This document shows positions 53,641-64,000 of a DNA stretch of 64,000 bases, piece after piece. Source of the DNA: Lumnitzera littorea. Lineage: Eukaryota; Streptophyta; Magnoliopsida; Myrtales; Combretaceae. The position numbers were made by a program, and so were the translations under genes. Location: positions 13,842,561 to 13,906,560 of the forward strand of contig JAMXBB010000009.1 of NCBI GenBank assembly GCA_024138015.1, given 5' to 3'. Within the stretch, counting starts at the first letter, position 1, and every line of letters starts with the position of its first letter. The notes beneath the pieces were generated by a model. That model searched no databases, was not told where the DNA came from, and was given only the letters and a program-made list of their open reading frames with translations.

Positions 53641-53760
53641 GATAGCAACAAATAGGACAGCAGCAAGGTAGATAGCAGTAAAGCGGACAGCAATGAACAG
53701 GATAGCAGCACAGCGGACAGCAGTGAATAGGACAGCAACGAACAGGATAGCAGCGAAGCA
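53641..53760. repeat. 15-bp minisatellite, eight units
   Basis: Eight consecutive 15-bp units with consensus GAYAGCARYRAANMG on the + strand; degenerate units extend a little to the left. As 15 is a multiple of three and the units avoid stops on the - strand, they keep open a long frame there (53154-53804) made of leucine/serine pentads. Confidence 0.9.
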
Positions 53761-53865
53761 AACCCAGACAAAACTTCGACGCCAGTAGCTATATGCAACA
53801 GCAACTCCGTTATAAAGAAGTTCAGGTCTGTTTCTTTCCAATTTTGAAATTGTTTATTTATTATT

Positions 53866-54735
53866 GTTATATTATTATTATTATTTAGATCTTTAGTTAT
53901 TGAATATAATATATACGAATATAAACATATTAGTTTTAAGAGATTTTATTCTTAGTCTTTTATATATAGATAATTGTTTAATAATAATAATATATGTATA
54001 TGTATATATTAATTTAGGTATTCTTCTTTTAACATTGGTTTTCTTGATTAGATAAATTAAGTATTGATTTAAGTGAATGTATATTTTATGTTAGTTTAGG
54101 AGTTGTTAGGATTTGTTATTTTTGTTAAGATTTGATTTTGTTTAAGGATTTGTCATATAGAAAGTTGTTTTTTTTTTAATAAAAGTTAATAAAAAATCCT
54201 TTTTAAATTTTAGGACTTTTAACAAATTTTTTTTTTATAAACAATAACATTTAAGAGTTAGGATCCCTTTAGATTTTTTCTAAATAAACTGAATAAANTA
54301 TTATTATTATTATTATTATTTGGATCTTTAGTTATTGAATATAATATATACGAATATGAACATATTAGTTTTAAGAGATTTTATTCCTAATCTTTTATAT
54401 ATAGATAATTGTTTAATAGTGATAATATATGTGTATGTATATATATTAATTTAGGTATTCTTCTTTTAACATTGGTTTTCTTGATTAGATAAATTAAGTA
54501 TTGATTTAAGTGAATGTATATTTTATGTTAGTTTAGGAGTTGTTAGGATTTGTTATTTTTGTTAAGATTTGATTTTGTTTAAGGATTTGTCATATAGAAA
54601 GTTGTTTTTTTTTTAATAAAAGTTAATAAAAAATCCTTTTTAAATTTTAGGACTTTTAACAAATTTTTTTTTTATAAACAATAACATTTAAGAGTTAGGA
54701 TCCCTTTAGATTTTTTCTAAATAAACTGAATAAAT
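53866..54735. repeat. Tandem duplication, period about 435 bp, with an ambiguous base at the junction
   Basis: The sequence from about 53866 to 54300 recurs at about 54301-54735 with only a few differences (for example TTTAGATCT versus TTTGGATCT, and GTTTAATAATAAT versus GTTTAATAGTGAT). Both copies contain AGTATTGATTTAAGTGAATG and end in AAACTGAATAAA. The only n of the region, at 54298, lies exactly at the end of copy 1, beside an ATT microsatellite (54300-54320). Confidence 0.92.
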
Positions 54736-55286
54736 TAAAAATGTAAACTCAGATAGTTTTTAAAATTAAAATAAATCAACACATTAAAGATTTTTTGAAA
54801 AAACTACGATTGTCTGATCTCGACTAGTAGGTACGTAAGTACTTTTGGGGCTTTCGGAGCGACGATAAAATACGTAGAAACTTAGGTTCTTTTTTCTTTT
54901 GATTTTATTTATTTATTAATTTTAAATATTATGATTAGAAGAATAATCATAATTTTGGTAAATAAATAGTGGTACCCGTTAAGGGTTTAATAGGTTAACC
55001 TCAAACTTAGAACCCTCTGGTTCTTCATTTAAAATTAAAATTAAAGACAGGTAGCCAAATCGTAATCAATCCACCCAATTGGTTACCATTTCTTTTTCTT
55101 TTCCCGACTTCAGTCGAGTAGCGACTCCAAAAATTATTTTCAATAAAAAAACCAGATTTTCTCAATTTCTTTAGTTGAAGATTAATATTAAATGGGTTAA
55201 AGTTTAATATTAATCAGGAAATAAGAAATTAATTTTAAATAGGAAATCGAAAAATCATATTCGATAAGAGGAACAGGGAATTTTAG

Positions 55287-55532
55287 TTGAGCAATTTAGT
55301 CTGGATCTACCTTAGTAAGGAACGGTTTCCATACTTAAGGAAGAGTAAGTTATCTCTTAAGGTTGATAGACTACTCAAAGTACTTGAAAAGATCAATCAT
55401 AATGCTTACAAGATTGAATTACTAAAAGAGTATGGGGTCTCGAACTCCTTCAACATTACTAACCTCTACCTGCATACTCTTAAAGACAAGCAACATGGAG
55501 TTAAATCAGATTTGATCTCGAATCTCAAATAG
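55287..55532 (+). pseudogene. Inner Gypsy element: integrase C-terminal end
   Basis: An open 81-codon stretch with NLVWIYLSKERFP, a KVLEKINHNAYKIEL segment and EYGVSNSFNITNLYL corresponds to the C-terminal end of Gypsy integrase. It is the natural continuation of the integrase piece that ends near 52530, displaced by the 2.7-kb insert. The stop is followed within a few bases by the polypurine tract. Confidence 0.85.
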
Positions 55533-55535
55533 CCT

Positions 55536-55543
55536 GGAGGGGA
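55536..55543 (+). other. Polypurine tract of the inner Gypsy element
   Basis: GGAGGGGA abuts the TGATAAGG start of the 3' LTR, the expected plus-strand priming site. Confidence 0.85.
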
Positions 55544-55900
55544 TGATAAGGATCACGGGCCAATCATTCACTCCCAAGCTCGAGAACTTGCTCATATGGT
55601 TCGCTAAGCTATTTAAAGAGAGCTGAACTCAGAAAAGCAGTACATTCCCCAATCTAACCTGCTGAGTTTTTTTACTCTCCAGATCATATAAGAAGCTGCT
55701 AAGATGACTAACCTAAGTACTGAGCCGACCACTCCATAATATAATTATCAAAGACCAAGTATCAATTTAATATACTGTTGACCTGATGCATGCCAAAGCT
55801 CAACTGACACCTATCTAGAGTCGACTACCTGAGGCCAACCCAATAATGAGTCACCTTTTAAACCAACCCTTTCCCAGCCCTGATCACCCAAGCTGCTAAG
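55544..55900 (+). mobile_element. 3' LTR of the inner Gypsy element, truncated
   Basis: Starts TGATAAGGATCACGG and aligns to 47435-47790 of the 5' LTR up to about CCCAAGCTGCTAA. The remaining ~590 bp of the LTR, including the TATA-box part, are missing. The sequence then passes into the resumed outer-element LTR, so a deletion took the LTR end and probably part of the target. Confidence 0.82.
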
Positions 55901-56120
55901 ATGTCTTAAGTATCAAAGTGGCCATGTCAACAGCTCAGTAGCTCAGGTGTTTGGAGCCCCTAACTGTTCTTTATCTTATAAGCTTATGCAAAACCTTAAA
56001 GCATAATCTCTATTAATCCCTGTTAGCCAGATCCTATAGACGATCTTAGACATAGTATGGGAAACCGAACCCATCTAACACCTAAACACTTTAAACACTT
56101 TCCTTATCCCCTATGTCTAT
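55900..56120 (+). mobile_element. 5' LTR of the outer Tat-like element, right part
   Basis: From about 55960 it matches the distal half of the intronic LTR at 33860-33960 (TGTTCT, a GCAAA/GCACAA stretch, AATCCCTGTTAGCC/ACTCTATCAGTC and CTATAGACGAT). It ends near CCCATCTAACA (about 56091), before the leader and gag of the outer element. About 80 bp of the LTR between the two parts seem lost. Confidence 0.55.
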
Positions 56121-56579
56121 TATGTTTTGTATTGTAGATCCCAACAGTCAACCCCTAAACAATTAGCCCTTAACTAGGGAAACCCTAACCAACATCTTGC
56201 TCATTGCTTGCCTGGAGTAGATGCTTGAAGAATTCACCACTCACAATAGGGTACTTTAGGATTGGCTTAATGAAGCCAAAAGACAAAGTTAGTACACTCA
56301 TGTGCCTAAAGCATCAGATGGTCACAATGGGTAAGACAACTAACAGTAGCAAAATGGTAAGGTACTGGAGCCTAACCCTTAGAAGCCAGAATAGTAGGTA
56401 CGGTCCGCGACTAATAGCAACCATGCCCTTACTAATGATGAACAAGTGGCCAACTCCTATGGAGGGCCTAACCTACCAGCAGCACGCATAGCTTATCAAG
56501 TTGAAATTGCCGAGCTGAATGAGCTCTGTTAAACACTTAAGAGAAAGCAAGGTAGTAGATGAAGTTAACCCGATGGCCA

Positions 56580-57480
56580 GCAACAAAACTCCCTTTACTA
56601 GGGGTGTTTAGGATGATGCCTTCCCTTTTAACAGCAAGCTTCCTACCTTAGACCACCATGATGGTATTAGTGATCCTGACGATCACTTCCTTTATTTATG
56701 CACCCTCATAAACCTGTATGGTCTAAGGGATGCTATTATGTACAAGGTCTTCTTAGGCACACTGAGGAAAAGCAACTTAGATGTACTATAACCACTTACT
56801 TGAGAATTCCATCAATTCCTTTAACGAGCTAGCTCATCATTTCAGTTTCCAATTTAAGGCTAATAAGCCCCCATCCAATGACACTTCATCCTTGTATCTA
56901 ATCAAGCAAAGAGAATGGGAGATTCTACAAGAATATGTAGCCTAGTTTAATAAAGTTGTAGTAAAGATTCCTCAATTGGATGAGGAAGTTGTTGTACATG
57001 TCACTCAACTCAGCATAAAGCCCTTTAGGGATTTCTTCAAGTTGATTGCAAAGAGCAAGACTAAGACCCTCATTAAATTCTAGCATAACGCCTAAAAGTA
57101 CATCAACTAGGGGAACAACATCAACACTAGGCACATGGCTGACTGGGAAAGGTTAGGTGGGAAAAAGGATAAGAATGGAGTGTACGTGAAGGATGGCCTT
57201 GGTGGTAAAGGCTAGAGCCAAAGTAATGGGGAAGGTTTTAGTAGCAAGAAGCATCGAGCCAAGCTGGACCCATTACTCTTACCTATTTACACTTGACATT
57301 TTCCTTTAAACCAACCTATAACTTAAGTCTTCAAAGAAGTGTAGGATAGATGCCTACTGTAGAAGCCCCCAAGATGAGGGGGAATCCTAGTCATAGGAAC
57401 TTCGACAAGTACTATTAGTTCCATGACAACTACGGCCATACTATGGAAGATTGCTTCTAGTTAACGCAATAGAGTATGCC
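56580..57480 (+). pseudogene. Outer Tat-like Gypsy element: gag
   Basis: The capsid-type gag domain is readable as YDGISDPDDHFLYL, then LRDAIMYKVFLGTLRKSNLD (about 56660-56785). It continues with KANKPPSNDTSSLYLIKQ, a WEILQEYVA segment, FNKVVVKIPQLDEEVVVHVT (about 56855-57005) and a KYIN-type segment. A later KYY-FHDNYGHTMEDC motif (about 57405) corresponds to the CRFHRDHGHTTEEC zinc-binding motif of this group. Stops and frameshifts break it throughout. The DPxxHLxx and DYVARFN-type signatures place it in the Tat/Retand/Ogre branch. Confidence 0.8.
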
Positions 57481-57799
57481 ATTCACTAGGGTTACTTCCA
57501 TGAGTATTTAGTCAACCTAAATAATGCTAATAATGTTGACGACGATAAAGAGAGGGCACCTTGAAGGTAACGAACCGAGAATGCCCGAAAAGAGTAGAAT
57601 GATGACTGTCGTGATAATCGAGCCCCCAAGGTGTCATCAACATTATCATTAGGGGGTTATACCTTAGGAGCCAATCAAGCTTTAGCAGCTTGGCTAACGT
57701 CGCATCTGAGGTATTGGTTGGTAAGGAGAAGAGATAAAGGAGAGACACCTCGATTTCCTTTTTAGACAAGGACCTAGAGGGAGTAGACACCCCTCTCAT

Positions 57800-58240
57800 T
57801 GGGGCAAGAATTGTAAACCTTGAGGTCTTCAAGATCATAGTGGATATTGATAGCTCTACTAATATCCTCTTCAAACATGCTTGTGACAAGATGAGGAAAA
57901 AGCTGCCTGTCAAGATGAAGCCATACCATCATGATCTCATTGGCTTCAATGGGGGAGTAGTTCGAGCTATAGGTATTATTACTCTTGACATAAAGCTCGA
58001 CGATGATGAAAATGTCATCTACCGACCTATAGAATTCGTAGCGATGGACTATCTTTCCCCATACAACGCTTTATTAAGATGATCAAGCTTGAACAACTTC
58101 GACATCATCAAATCATCCCTCCATTTGAAGGCAAAGTTCCTAACCTCCATTGGAGTGGAAATTTACTGATGTGACCAAAAGCTCTTTAGGAAGCTCCATG
58201 TGAGCGTTGCTAAAGCCAATGACGTCTTCACTCTGGAGAC
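57800..58240 (+). pseudogene. Outer Tat-like element: aspartic protease
   Basis: VDIDSSTNILFKHACDKM (about 57840) corresponds to the VDTGSSADILF active-site region, with Gly replaced by Asp in the DTG triad. LIGFNGGVVRAIGIITL and FVAMDYLSPYNALL are the flap-side and C-terminal signatures. The open frame ends at 58082. The altered triad would abolish activity even without the other damage. A MITE follows immediately at 58241. Confidence 0.82.
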
Positions 58241-58748
58241 TAAGGTTGCAAACGAGCCAAGCTTCTGAAGGCTCATGCTTGACTCATTTAAAAATTATCA
58301 AGCTCAATTTGAGCTTTTTTATTGAGCCTAAAATTAAGGCTTGAGCTTGTTTCATTTAAATAAAAGAGCTTTGTCTTGAGCTTAAGCTCGACTCCTTTAC
58401 TAATCGAACTCGAGTTAAGCTGAGCCAACCTTAAAGCGAGCCGATCTCAAACCTAAGTTTACAAAATTACGAAATATATAAATAAATAGATTAATAGATA
58501 GCAAACAAGGATTAGATTATATATTATATATTATCTTATAATATATTATATAAATATTAGCTTTTAAATTTTGATAGTATATAATATTTGTAAGATATAT
58601 AAAATTTGTAAACCTAAGCTTGAGAGCCTGAATTAGAGCTCATGCTTGGCTTGTTTAGGTAAACAAGTTTCATCCTAAGTTCAAGTTCAACTCGTTTACT
58701 AATTGAGCTTGAGTAGCTAGTGAGTAGCTCAACTCATTTACGGCCCTA
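58241..58748. mobile_element. hAT-like MITE, 508 bp, with 8-bp target-site duplication
   Basis: The ends are TAAGGTTGCAAACGAGCC on the left and, read inward from the right, TAGGGCCGTAAATGAGTT, an imperfect terminal inverted repeat of the CAGGGCCGTAAACGAGCC type common in plant hAT MITEs. CTGGAGAC (58233-58240) and CTAGAGAC (58749-58756) flank it, an 8-bp duplication with one mismatch, as expected for hAT. Inside, GAGCTTGAG-type words mirror each other and the centre is AT-only. No coding capacity. It sits between the protease and RT of the outer Gypsy element and so postdates it. Confidence 0.85.
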
Positions 58749-58859
58749 CTAGAGACCAATTAGTAGGAAAAGCTAGTTGAGAGAGGTAAGTCGGGTAAGA
58801 AGACTAAAGAGGTGCCCAGACCATTGAGGTCAGGATCAAGACCCCTCATGAGGTAAAGG

Positions 58860-59790
58860 AAGACATTGTTGACTTCCTGTGGGCCAACTTAGATTGGTTT
58901 GTCTAGTCGACATTAGACATGCCTGGAATCTGCCTTGACTTAGTAACTCATAGCCTCAATATTGATAGTAGTGTACAACCTGTCAAACAAAAGAAGAGAC
59001 ATTTCATGCCAAAACGACAAGGCTGTATTGAGAAAGAGGTATAGAAGCTACTGAAGTCAGGCTTCATGTGAGAGGAGAAGTATCTAACCTAGTTAGCCAA
59101 TGTAGTGTTGGTCATAGTCAAAAAGCATAATGGGAAGTGGCATATGTGTGTCGATTACATTGACCTGAACAAAGCTTACCTAAAGGATTACTTCCCTCTC
59201 CTGTAGATTGACTAGCTGGTTAACTCCATATTAGGACATGTACTTAGTTTCATAGATGTCTTCTTGAGTTACAATTAGATTAAAATGGACCTAAATGATG
59301 AAATCCATACTATCTTCATCACCAACTTTGGTACCTATTGCTATACTGTTTTGCCTTTCAACCTCAATAATGTCGGGGCGACATACCAAAGGATAATGAC
59401 CACCTTATTCAAGCCCCAGCTTGAGTACAATATGGAGGCTAATGTTAACGATATGATCGTCAAAAGTAAGCAGTTTGGTGACGAAATTAAGGACTTATAC
59501 AAAGCCTTCGACCGAATGAAGAAGTACAACATGAAGTTGAACCCCCCAAATTATGTTTTTTAGGTTGGCTCCAATAAGTTATTAAGCTTCATGGTCACCC
59601 AGCAAAGAATCAAGGTTAATTTAAATAAGATTTGGGCTAATAGAGATATGAAGCCCCCTCTTCGATCAAGGAAATTTAAAAGCTCACCAGCATGGTGGCC
59701 ATACTGAGTATAATTGTTTCAAGGAGCGTAGATAGATGCGCAGGGTTCTTCAAATCCTTAAGAATCTTAAGGTTTTTGAATGGACCATGA
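58860..59790 (+). pseudogene. Outer Tat-like element: reverse transcriptase, first part
   Basis: Reads VVLVIVKKHNGKWHMCVDYI and DLNKAYLKDYFPL (about 59105-59200), then SFIDVF with the first catalytic Asp. Next come KMDLNDEIHTIFITNFGTYC, VLPFNLNNVGATYQRIM and NVNDMIVKSK (59441-59470), where the family has YVDDMLVKS. The catalytic Asp pair is thus reduced to Asn-Asp. It continues as KKYNMKLNPPNYVF and, after stops, CAGFFKSLRILRFFEWT (about 59735-59783), where homology breaks off. It resumes at about 63808. Confidence 0.88.
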
Positions 59791-60492
59791 TGAGTACCAT
59801 TGCTAAGTGTAGACAAGGCTGGTCACGGGGATAGATCCAAGCTTGCCGAAGGCTTGAAAAGAGTGATGGGAGATGTGTGAATGAACAAAAACGAATACAA
59901 ATGAAAAATAAGTAAAACCCACAAATAGCTCTAAAGAATATGATGCATTAATGGAATTTTTGAGGACTTAAGGCACAGCTCAATAAGACGTACGAGTTGG
60001 TTCGGTGAAGTTACTTGCTACCTAACCTTGCTTAAGGGTTACGATAAGAGTGAAATGAGAGTAAACGATTAGTGTTTACGAGAGGAAAAATATCTAGTGT
60101 ATTAATGATAATCTCGTATTGTGCGGCTATACGTATAAGGGGTAGTTATATCCCAGAATTTAGGGCAACTTACCTAAAAGAGAAAAGATAAAAAGGGTAT
60201 TGTCCTAAAGAAGCAATGTACAAAGTATATAAAGGGTGAAAAGGAATATTCATGGAAAAAGCAATGATTATAGCAGTAGATTCTATGAGTGGTCTCGGAT
60301 ACGTGGCAGCAATGCATTGGTGGCGCTGTTGGAGGGTATAGACAAAGTAGTATGAGCTAGTTGAGTTGTCGAGCAGGAGTGTCAAGTAGGCATAGGTTCA
60401 TTCGAATAGGAGTGGCCGAGGATTCATGTAGGACAGGACTCTCGACCTTTCGTCAGTAATGATGCCAAGTAAGTGGTAGGCTTAGACATGAC
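59790..60492. other. Unassigned part of the insertion in the outer RT
   Basis: About 700 bp between the broken RT and the start of LTR copy B. It has no homology to the flank of LTR copy A and no protein signature. It could be the 3' internal region of the same long-LTR element or a separate insertion. The open frame on the - strand at 60170-60385 is not protein-like. Confidence 0.35.
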
Positions 60493-63400
60493 TATCACGC
60501 CTTAAAGCGGTAGAGTCATAATAGACCTACCATGTAAACCACTCTAGGATAGAAGTTAACCTTACAGTCACCATTTTAGACCTGATCTACACAAGGCATC
60601 TACAACTAACCCATTTTAAAGTAAACAGTTCATAAATTAAACAAGTTATTTACCTCAGAAAGTATAGAAATACATACATACACTAGGATTCAAGTATTAC
60701 AAATAATGTTTACAAGGTTTTATTATCATATACTTCATAAGTAAAACATTATTTGAAAATGAAAGATTCCAAATAATAGCTAATACCTTAAAGATATATC
60801 TATTCTTCATATGTATTTCCTTACTCCCTAGGATCTAGCAATTGCTAGCTTCAGGGTAAATGTAAGCTGCTTTTTATCTAGCACCTACAATAATGTCTGT
60901 AGGGATGTGAGTAACCACAGCTTAGTAAATTGGGACGGAGATTTAAAACTATACAACAAACACAAACAAGGTTATCAATCAAATTAATTAGATGCAATGC
61001 ATGTTCAAACAAATACCATCACACGATGTTGTCCAACTCATCGTGAGATCAAAGAAATTACACCTGCTGTAATCTGGGTTTAAGAGTTTCCATTAATACA
61101 ACAGCTCACGACCAAACCTAAACTTGTGCAATGAAGACACCACTCTTTGCGACTACCTTCGAACCATTGACTTTACCCTTATCATGATCTCCTCACTTGT
61201 CACTTAGTTCGATTAAGAATGAAGAAGGGACCAATTATGCTATCTAGCACTATCCCTTTCAAAGGAGTTGGTATTTAGCCGGAGAATCTTACGTTTCCCC
61301 TAATGGGTTGCTATGCATATCCGATTTAGAATTTCAAGTCATATACTTGATTAGGTACAGTTTAGGGTGATCAATCATTTTATATAAATCATACAATACA
61401 AGCTAGTGTAGTAAACCAAATCACATCATCAACTCAAAAACAAACACATGTGTATAGTCAACTATTTAACCGGTACAATCAAGTACAATTTCAAGCCTCC
61501 GAGTACTATAAATTGGTACTCCAAAATGCAGCAATTTATTAATCCTAACTTACCTAGAATCCTTAGGTTGCTCACTCAACTCATCACAGCTCGACTTGTC
61601 TTTGTGTCCTTATAATATAGATATTATTTTAGTATTTATATCCTTATGTTATATATCAACCTTAGATTAAGATGTGACTAAGATTTCCATTTATATATTG
61701 TTATGTATTATTGTTTCATTATAGGTTAGTTTAGGATTCAATTTTCGAATTCAGTTTTAATTAAGGTTCTTAATCGATTTTAACTACGAGTATTATATGT
61801 AAATCTTAAAAACATGATTCAAACCAAAATGTGAAATTAATCACATCAACCTCGAGTATTCTAAGTATTACTTTTAGGTCCTTAGTTAGTATTCCAGTCT
61901 ATTTTGTACATCCTAATACTCATTTATGTATCGAATTTACTCTTGATGTAAGAAAATCTTATATTTTTCATATAATTACCCTAATTTAAGTTTCCTACCA
62001 AATTTTATATGTATTTCTATTATTATTGTAATATCAATTTTAACCTAATATTGTCTTATTCATTAATTTCTTATACTTACATATTATACATTATCACATA
62101 ATATGTACATAATATACACTTCTAATATTTTTATCACTTTAAATATCATCTCCCAACATCAATTAACATCTGAAATTATCTAAATTCATCCTAAGTCAAA
62201 TTATACACCTAATTATCCTAAATTACAAAATTAACTTAAATTTACCATTTTTACTTATTACATGTAAACAAAATACCCTAATAATTACATCTAACACCCT
62301 AAATAATACAAATATCATACTTCGTCATATTTCAACATCCTAAAACGTATAATTATACACTAAATTAGTAATTATTTATTTAATTACCTAATTAGCCTAA
62401 AATTACTCATTTTATATATCATTTTAAGGCCTAAAAATTATCTAAAAATTTCAAAAATTAATTTTTGAAAATGGGCTTTGTGGCACTATTCTATATTACT
62501 TAAGTAGTCTATATAAAAATTTTGAGTTCCAAATTACACTCCTAAGCCTGTTTATTTTTAATTCGAAATATATTCAATTTTGCATGATTTTTTAAGAATA
62601 GTATGTTTATAGATATAAATTCATCAAAATAAAATTTTTTCTTAATTCTACATACTAAAATATCCCAAAATAATAAATTTCATAATTTTCTAAGCATATT
62701 TAATATTTTTACAAAATTAAACAAAATTGGATTGGAATTTCATTTACCCAATCGATCAACTTCCAACCATCAGTGGTGGCCACAAGTGTATTGGCAGCAT
62801 TGGGCAATGGGGATAAGGTAATGTAGTGGTGCCCGTTCGTTTCCAGGTGACCATCGGATGTATGTTTCTTTTTAAAGCTCTAATTGCACAAATTTTTTGT
62901 AATTTCTTGGAAAAGCCTTAATTCTCTCTTGTTTCAACCCTCTCTAATTTTCTCATTTCACAAATTGTTCAAATGAGCTTTTGAAAAATTTTGGGCATTT
63001 ATAAAGCTCTAGAGAATTTTTTGTGCATTAAATTGACTTGACATGGGTCTTGTCATCTTCTAAATTTGCTTTTTATTTCGTAAAATTTCATTGGTTGATT
63101 TTTTCACTGTAATTTTCTGCTTGCTACGGCCCTATTCCAAACATTTCCAGACTTCTTCTGATTTTTCTTGATTTTTTATTAATTATTTATGAATTTTCTT
63201 TAATTATTTAGTATATTTTAGGCATTTTTAGTAATTTCGTGTATTTTCACCTACACGTAAATACATATAGAGTACAAGTAAATACTCTTAAATATCATTT
63301 ATGTTATTCTATAATTTTTAGTGTACATATAATTTATCTCTAGCGATTTCTGAGTTATCAGAATTCAATTTACGCATTTTTAATAAATAACGGATAATAT

Positions 63401-63600
63401 AATTAAAATTTGATATTATAATATTTTATCATTTTATAATTTATTTTCCTAAATAAATTACGAGATTACTTTTGCTAATAATCTTAGCTTTATCGTAAAA
63501 TTTAGGTTAGATTGGACAATTTGTTCGATCGCCCTAAATTCTACGAATCGAACCCCGAGTAGTTGATTACGGAGCTTATAATGACCGAGCAGGCGCACGA
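60493..63600 (+). mobile_element. Long LTR (about 3.1 kb) of a Del/Tekay-like Gypsy element, copy B
   Basis: Homologous to 8774-12260 in the same orientation (landmarks given there). It begins TATCACGCC, close to the TGTCACGCC start class. It is followed after 2-3 bases by TTGGTTGCTATCAGAGC, a near match to the Met-tRNA primer site with a 2-3 base insertion. That fixes the right end and the + orientation. It lies inside the outer element's RT-RNase H region. Confidence 0.72.
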
Positions 63601-63602
63601 AG

Positions 63603-63619
63603 TTTGGTTGCTATCAGAG
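63603..63619 (+). other. Degenerate Met-tRNA primer-binding site after LTR copy B
   Basis: TTTGGTTGCTATCAGAGC resembles TTTGGTATCAGAGC with a short insertion. Only about 190 bp of possible leader follow before the outer element resumes, so the internal region of this element is missing. Confidence 0.6.
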
Positions 63620-63807
63620 CATTCTTCAAGTTGGAACACAATTTCTAAGAGATAGGCAGTCATTTGGCTCAGTACATAGAATTGATCAGCAGCAAGAAGT
63701 AAATTAACTTCGACAGAAGTCGGTTAGAGCATAAGAATTTACCTTATCAATCCCTCTAGTCCTTAAGCTCGACTACGGGTTAAAGGCCCAGTAGCCTGAT
63801 TCCTATT

Positions 63808-64000
63808 AGACCCCCAGTGCGAAGCAACCTTCAAGGAGTTGCAGGACTTCCTTAAGCATCCATCAATCCTATCCAAGTCAGTTCCAAAGGAGGACCTATG
63901 CTTGTACTTGCTTATGAGTGACAATGCACTTTCGTTCATGCTGGTTAGGGTAGAAGGAAGAGAGCATAAGCCTATATATTACGTTAGTCATATCCTCTAA
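63808..64000 (+). pseudogene. Outer Tat-like element: RNase H segment, resumed
   Basis: Reads PQCEATFKELQDFLKHPSIL, then KEDLCLYLLMSDNALSFMLV and REHKPIYYVSHIL before a TAA at the window end. This is the connection/RNase H segment that normally follows the FEWT motif of the RT. It directly continues the sequence broken at about 59785. The element runs on past the window. Confidence 0.85.

Larger units (their letters stand above)
52536..55266 (+). mobile_element. 2.7-kb LTR-like insertion within the integrase of the inner Gypsy element
   Basis: It interrupts the integrase. AGAGG stands immediately before (52531-52535) and after (55267-55271), a perfect 5-bp target-site duplication, and the insert starts TGTAGATACC. 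The 3' part carries CAGGTAGCCAAATCG and GTCGAGTAGCGACTCC (about 55120), sequence I associate with the 3' LTR/primer-site region of Tat/Ogre-class Gypsy elements. The right end is TCGATA rather than the usual ...CA. No coding domain was recognised. It contains a 15-bp minisatellite, a ~435-bp tandem duplication and one ambiguous base. Confidence 0.6.

Noticed and set aside
53641..53760. CRISPR-like regular repeat
   Set aside because: Units are contiguous 15-mers without unique spacers and the genome is a plant nuclear genome.
53154..53804. 216-codon open frame on the - strand
   Set aside because: Its length is explained by a 15-bp minisatellite and Leu/Ser/Cys-rich low complexity inside an LTR-like insert; no domain is seen.

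Overview
The window looks like nuclear DNA from a flowering plant, probably a eudicot. It is AT-rich, the genes have many short exons with GT-AG introns, the protein families are plant-type, and more than a third is dispersed repeats (MULE, L1-type LINE, Ty3/Gypsy LTR elements, MITEs). I cannot name the species. I see no bacterial, viral or organellar genes, no rRNA or tRNA gene and no CRISPR array.

Three recognisable host genes lie in the middle. (1) On the + strand at 15642-19879 are eleven exons for the C-terminal ~256 residues of the nucleolar WD40 protein WDR55. They have intact splice sites and frame, but the 5' part is missing or decayed. (2) On the - strand at 22751-26192 is a complete six-exon, 272-residue single-RRM RNA-binding protein (ARP1/RBM24-38-like), with one GC-AG intron. 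(3) On the - strand at 32576-38977 is a complete three-exon NADPH-thioredoxin reductase of the NTRA/NTRB type (381 residues). It has a mitochondrial-type presequence and an internal start. Its last 23 codons sit behind a 4.5-kb intron that carries a Gypsy LTR.

The left arm (1-15500) holds an exact 221-bp tandem duplication, coding-like fragments I cannot name, a CA-rich block, a decayed MULE transposase (- strand, about 4330-6057) and a ~3.5-kb LTR (about 8774-12260). A solo LTR with TGTTGA/TCAACA ends lies at 29417-30380.

The right arm (39.5-64 kb) is almost all retrotransposons. A decayed L1-type LINE (about 39510-45135) ends in an A-rich tail. From about 47073 to the window end is a nest. 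The outer copy is a Tat-like Gypsy element. Its 5' LTR is split by a second Gypsy element (47435 to about 55900). That second element is split in its integrase by a 2.7-kb LTR-like insert (52536-55266), which contains a 15-bp minisatellite and a ~435-bp tandem duplication. The outer element also carries a hAT-like MITE (58241-58748). Its RT and RNase H are separated by ~4 kb containing a second copy of the long LTR seen at 8.8 kb.

The host genes have unrelated housekeeping roles: ribosome biogenesis/DDB1-linked WD40, RNA binding and thiol redox. No operon-like or pathway clustering is apparent. I found no clearly novel biological system. The most useful leads are the truncated but otherwise intact WDR55 locus, the reconstructed retrotransposon nest, an ambiguous base at the junction of a tandem duplication, and two unassigned coding-like fragments.
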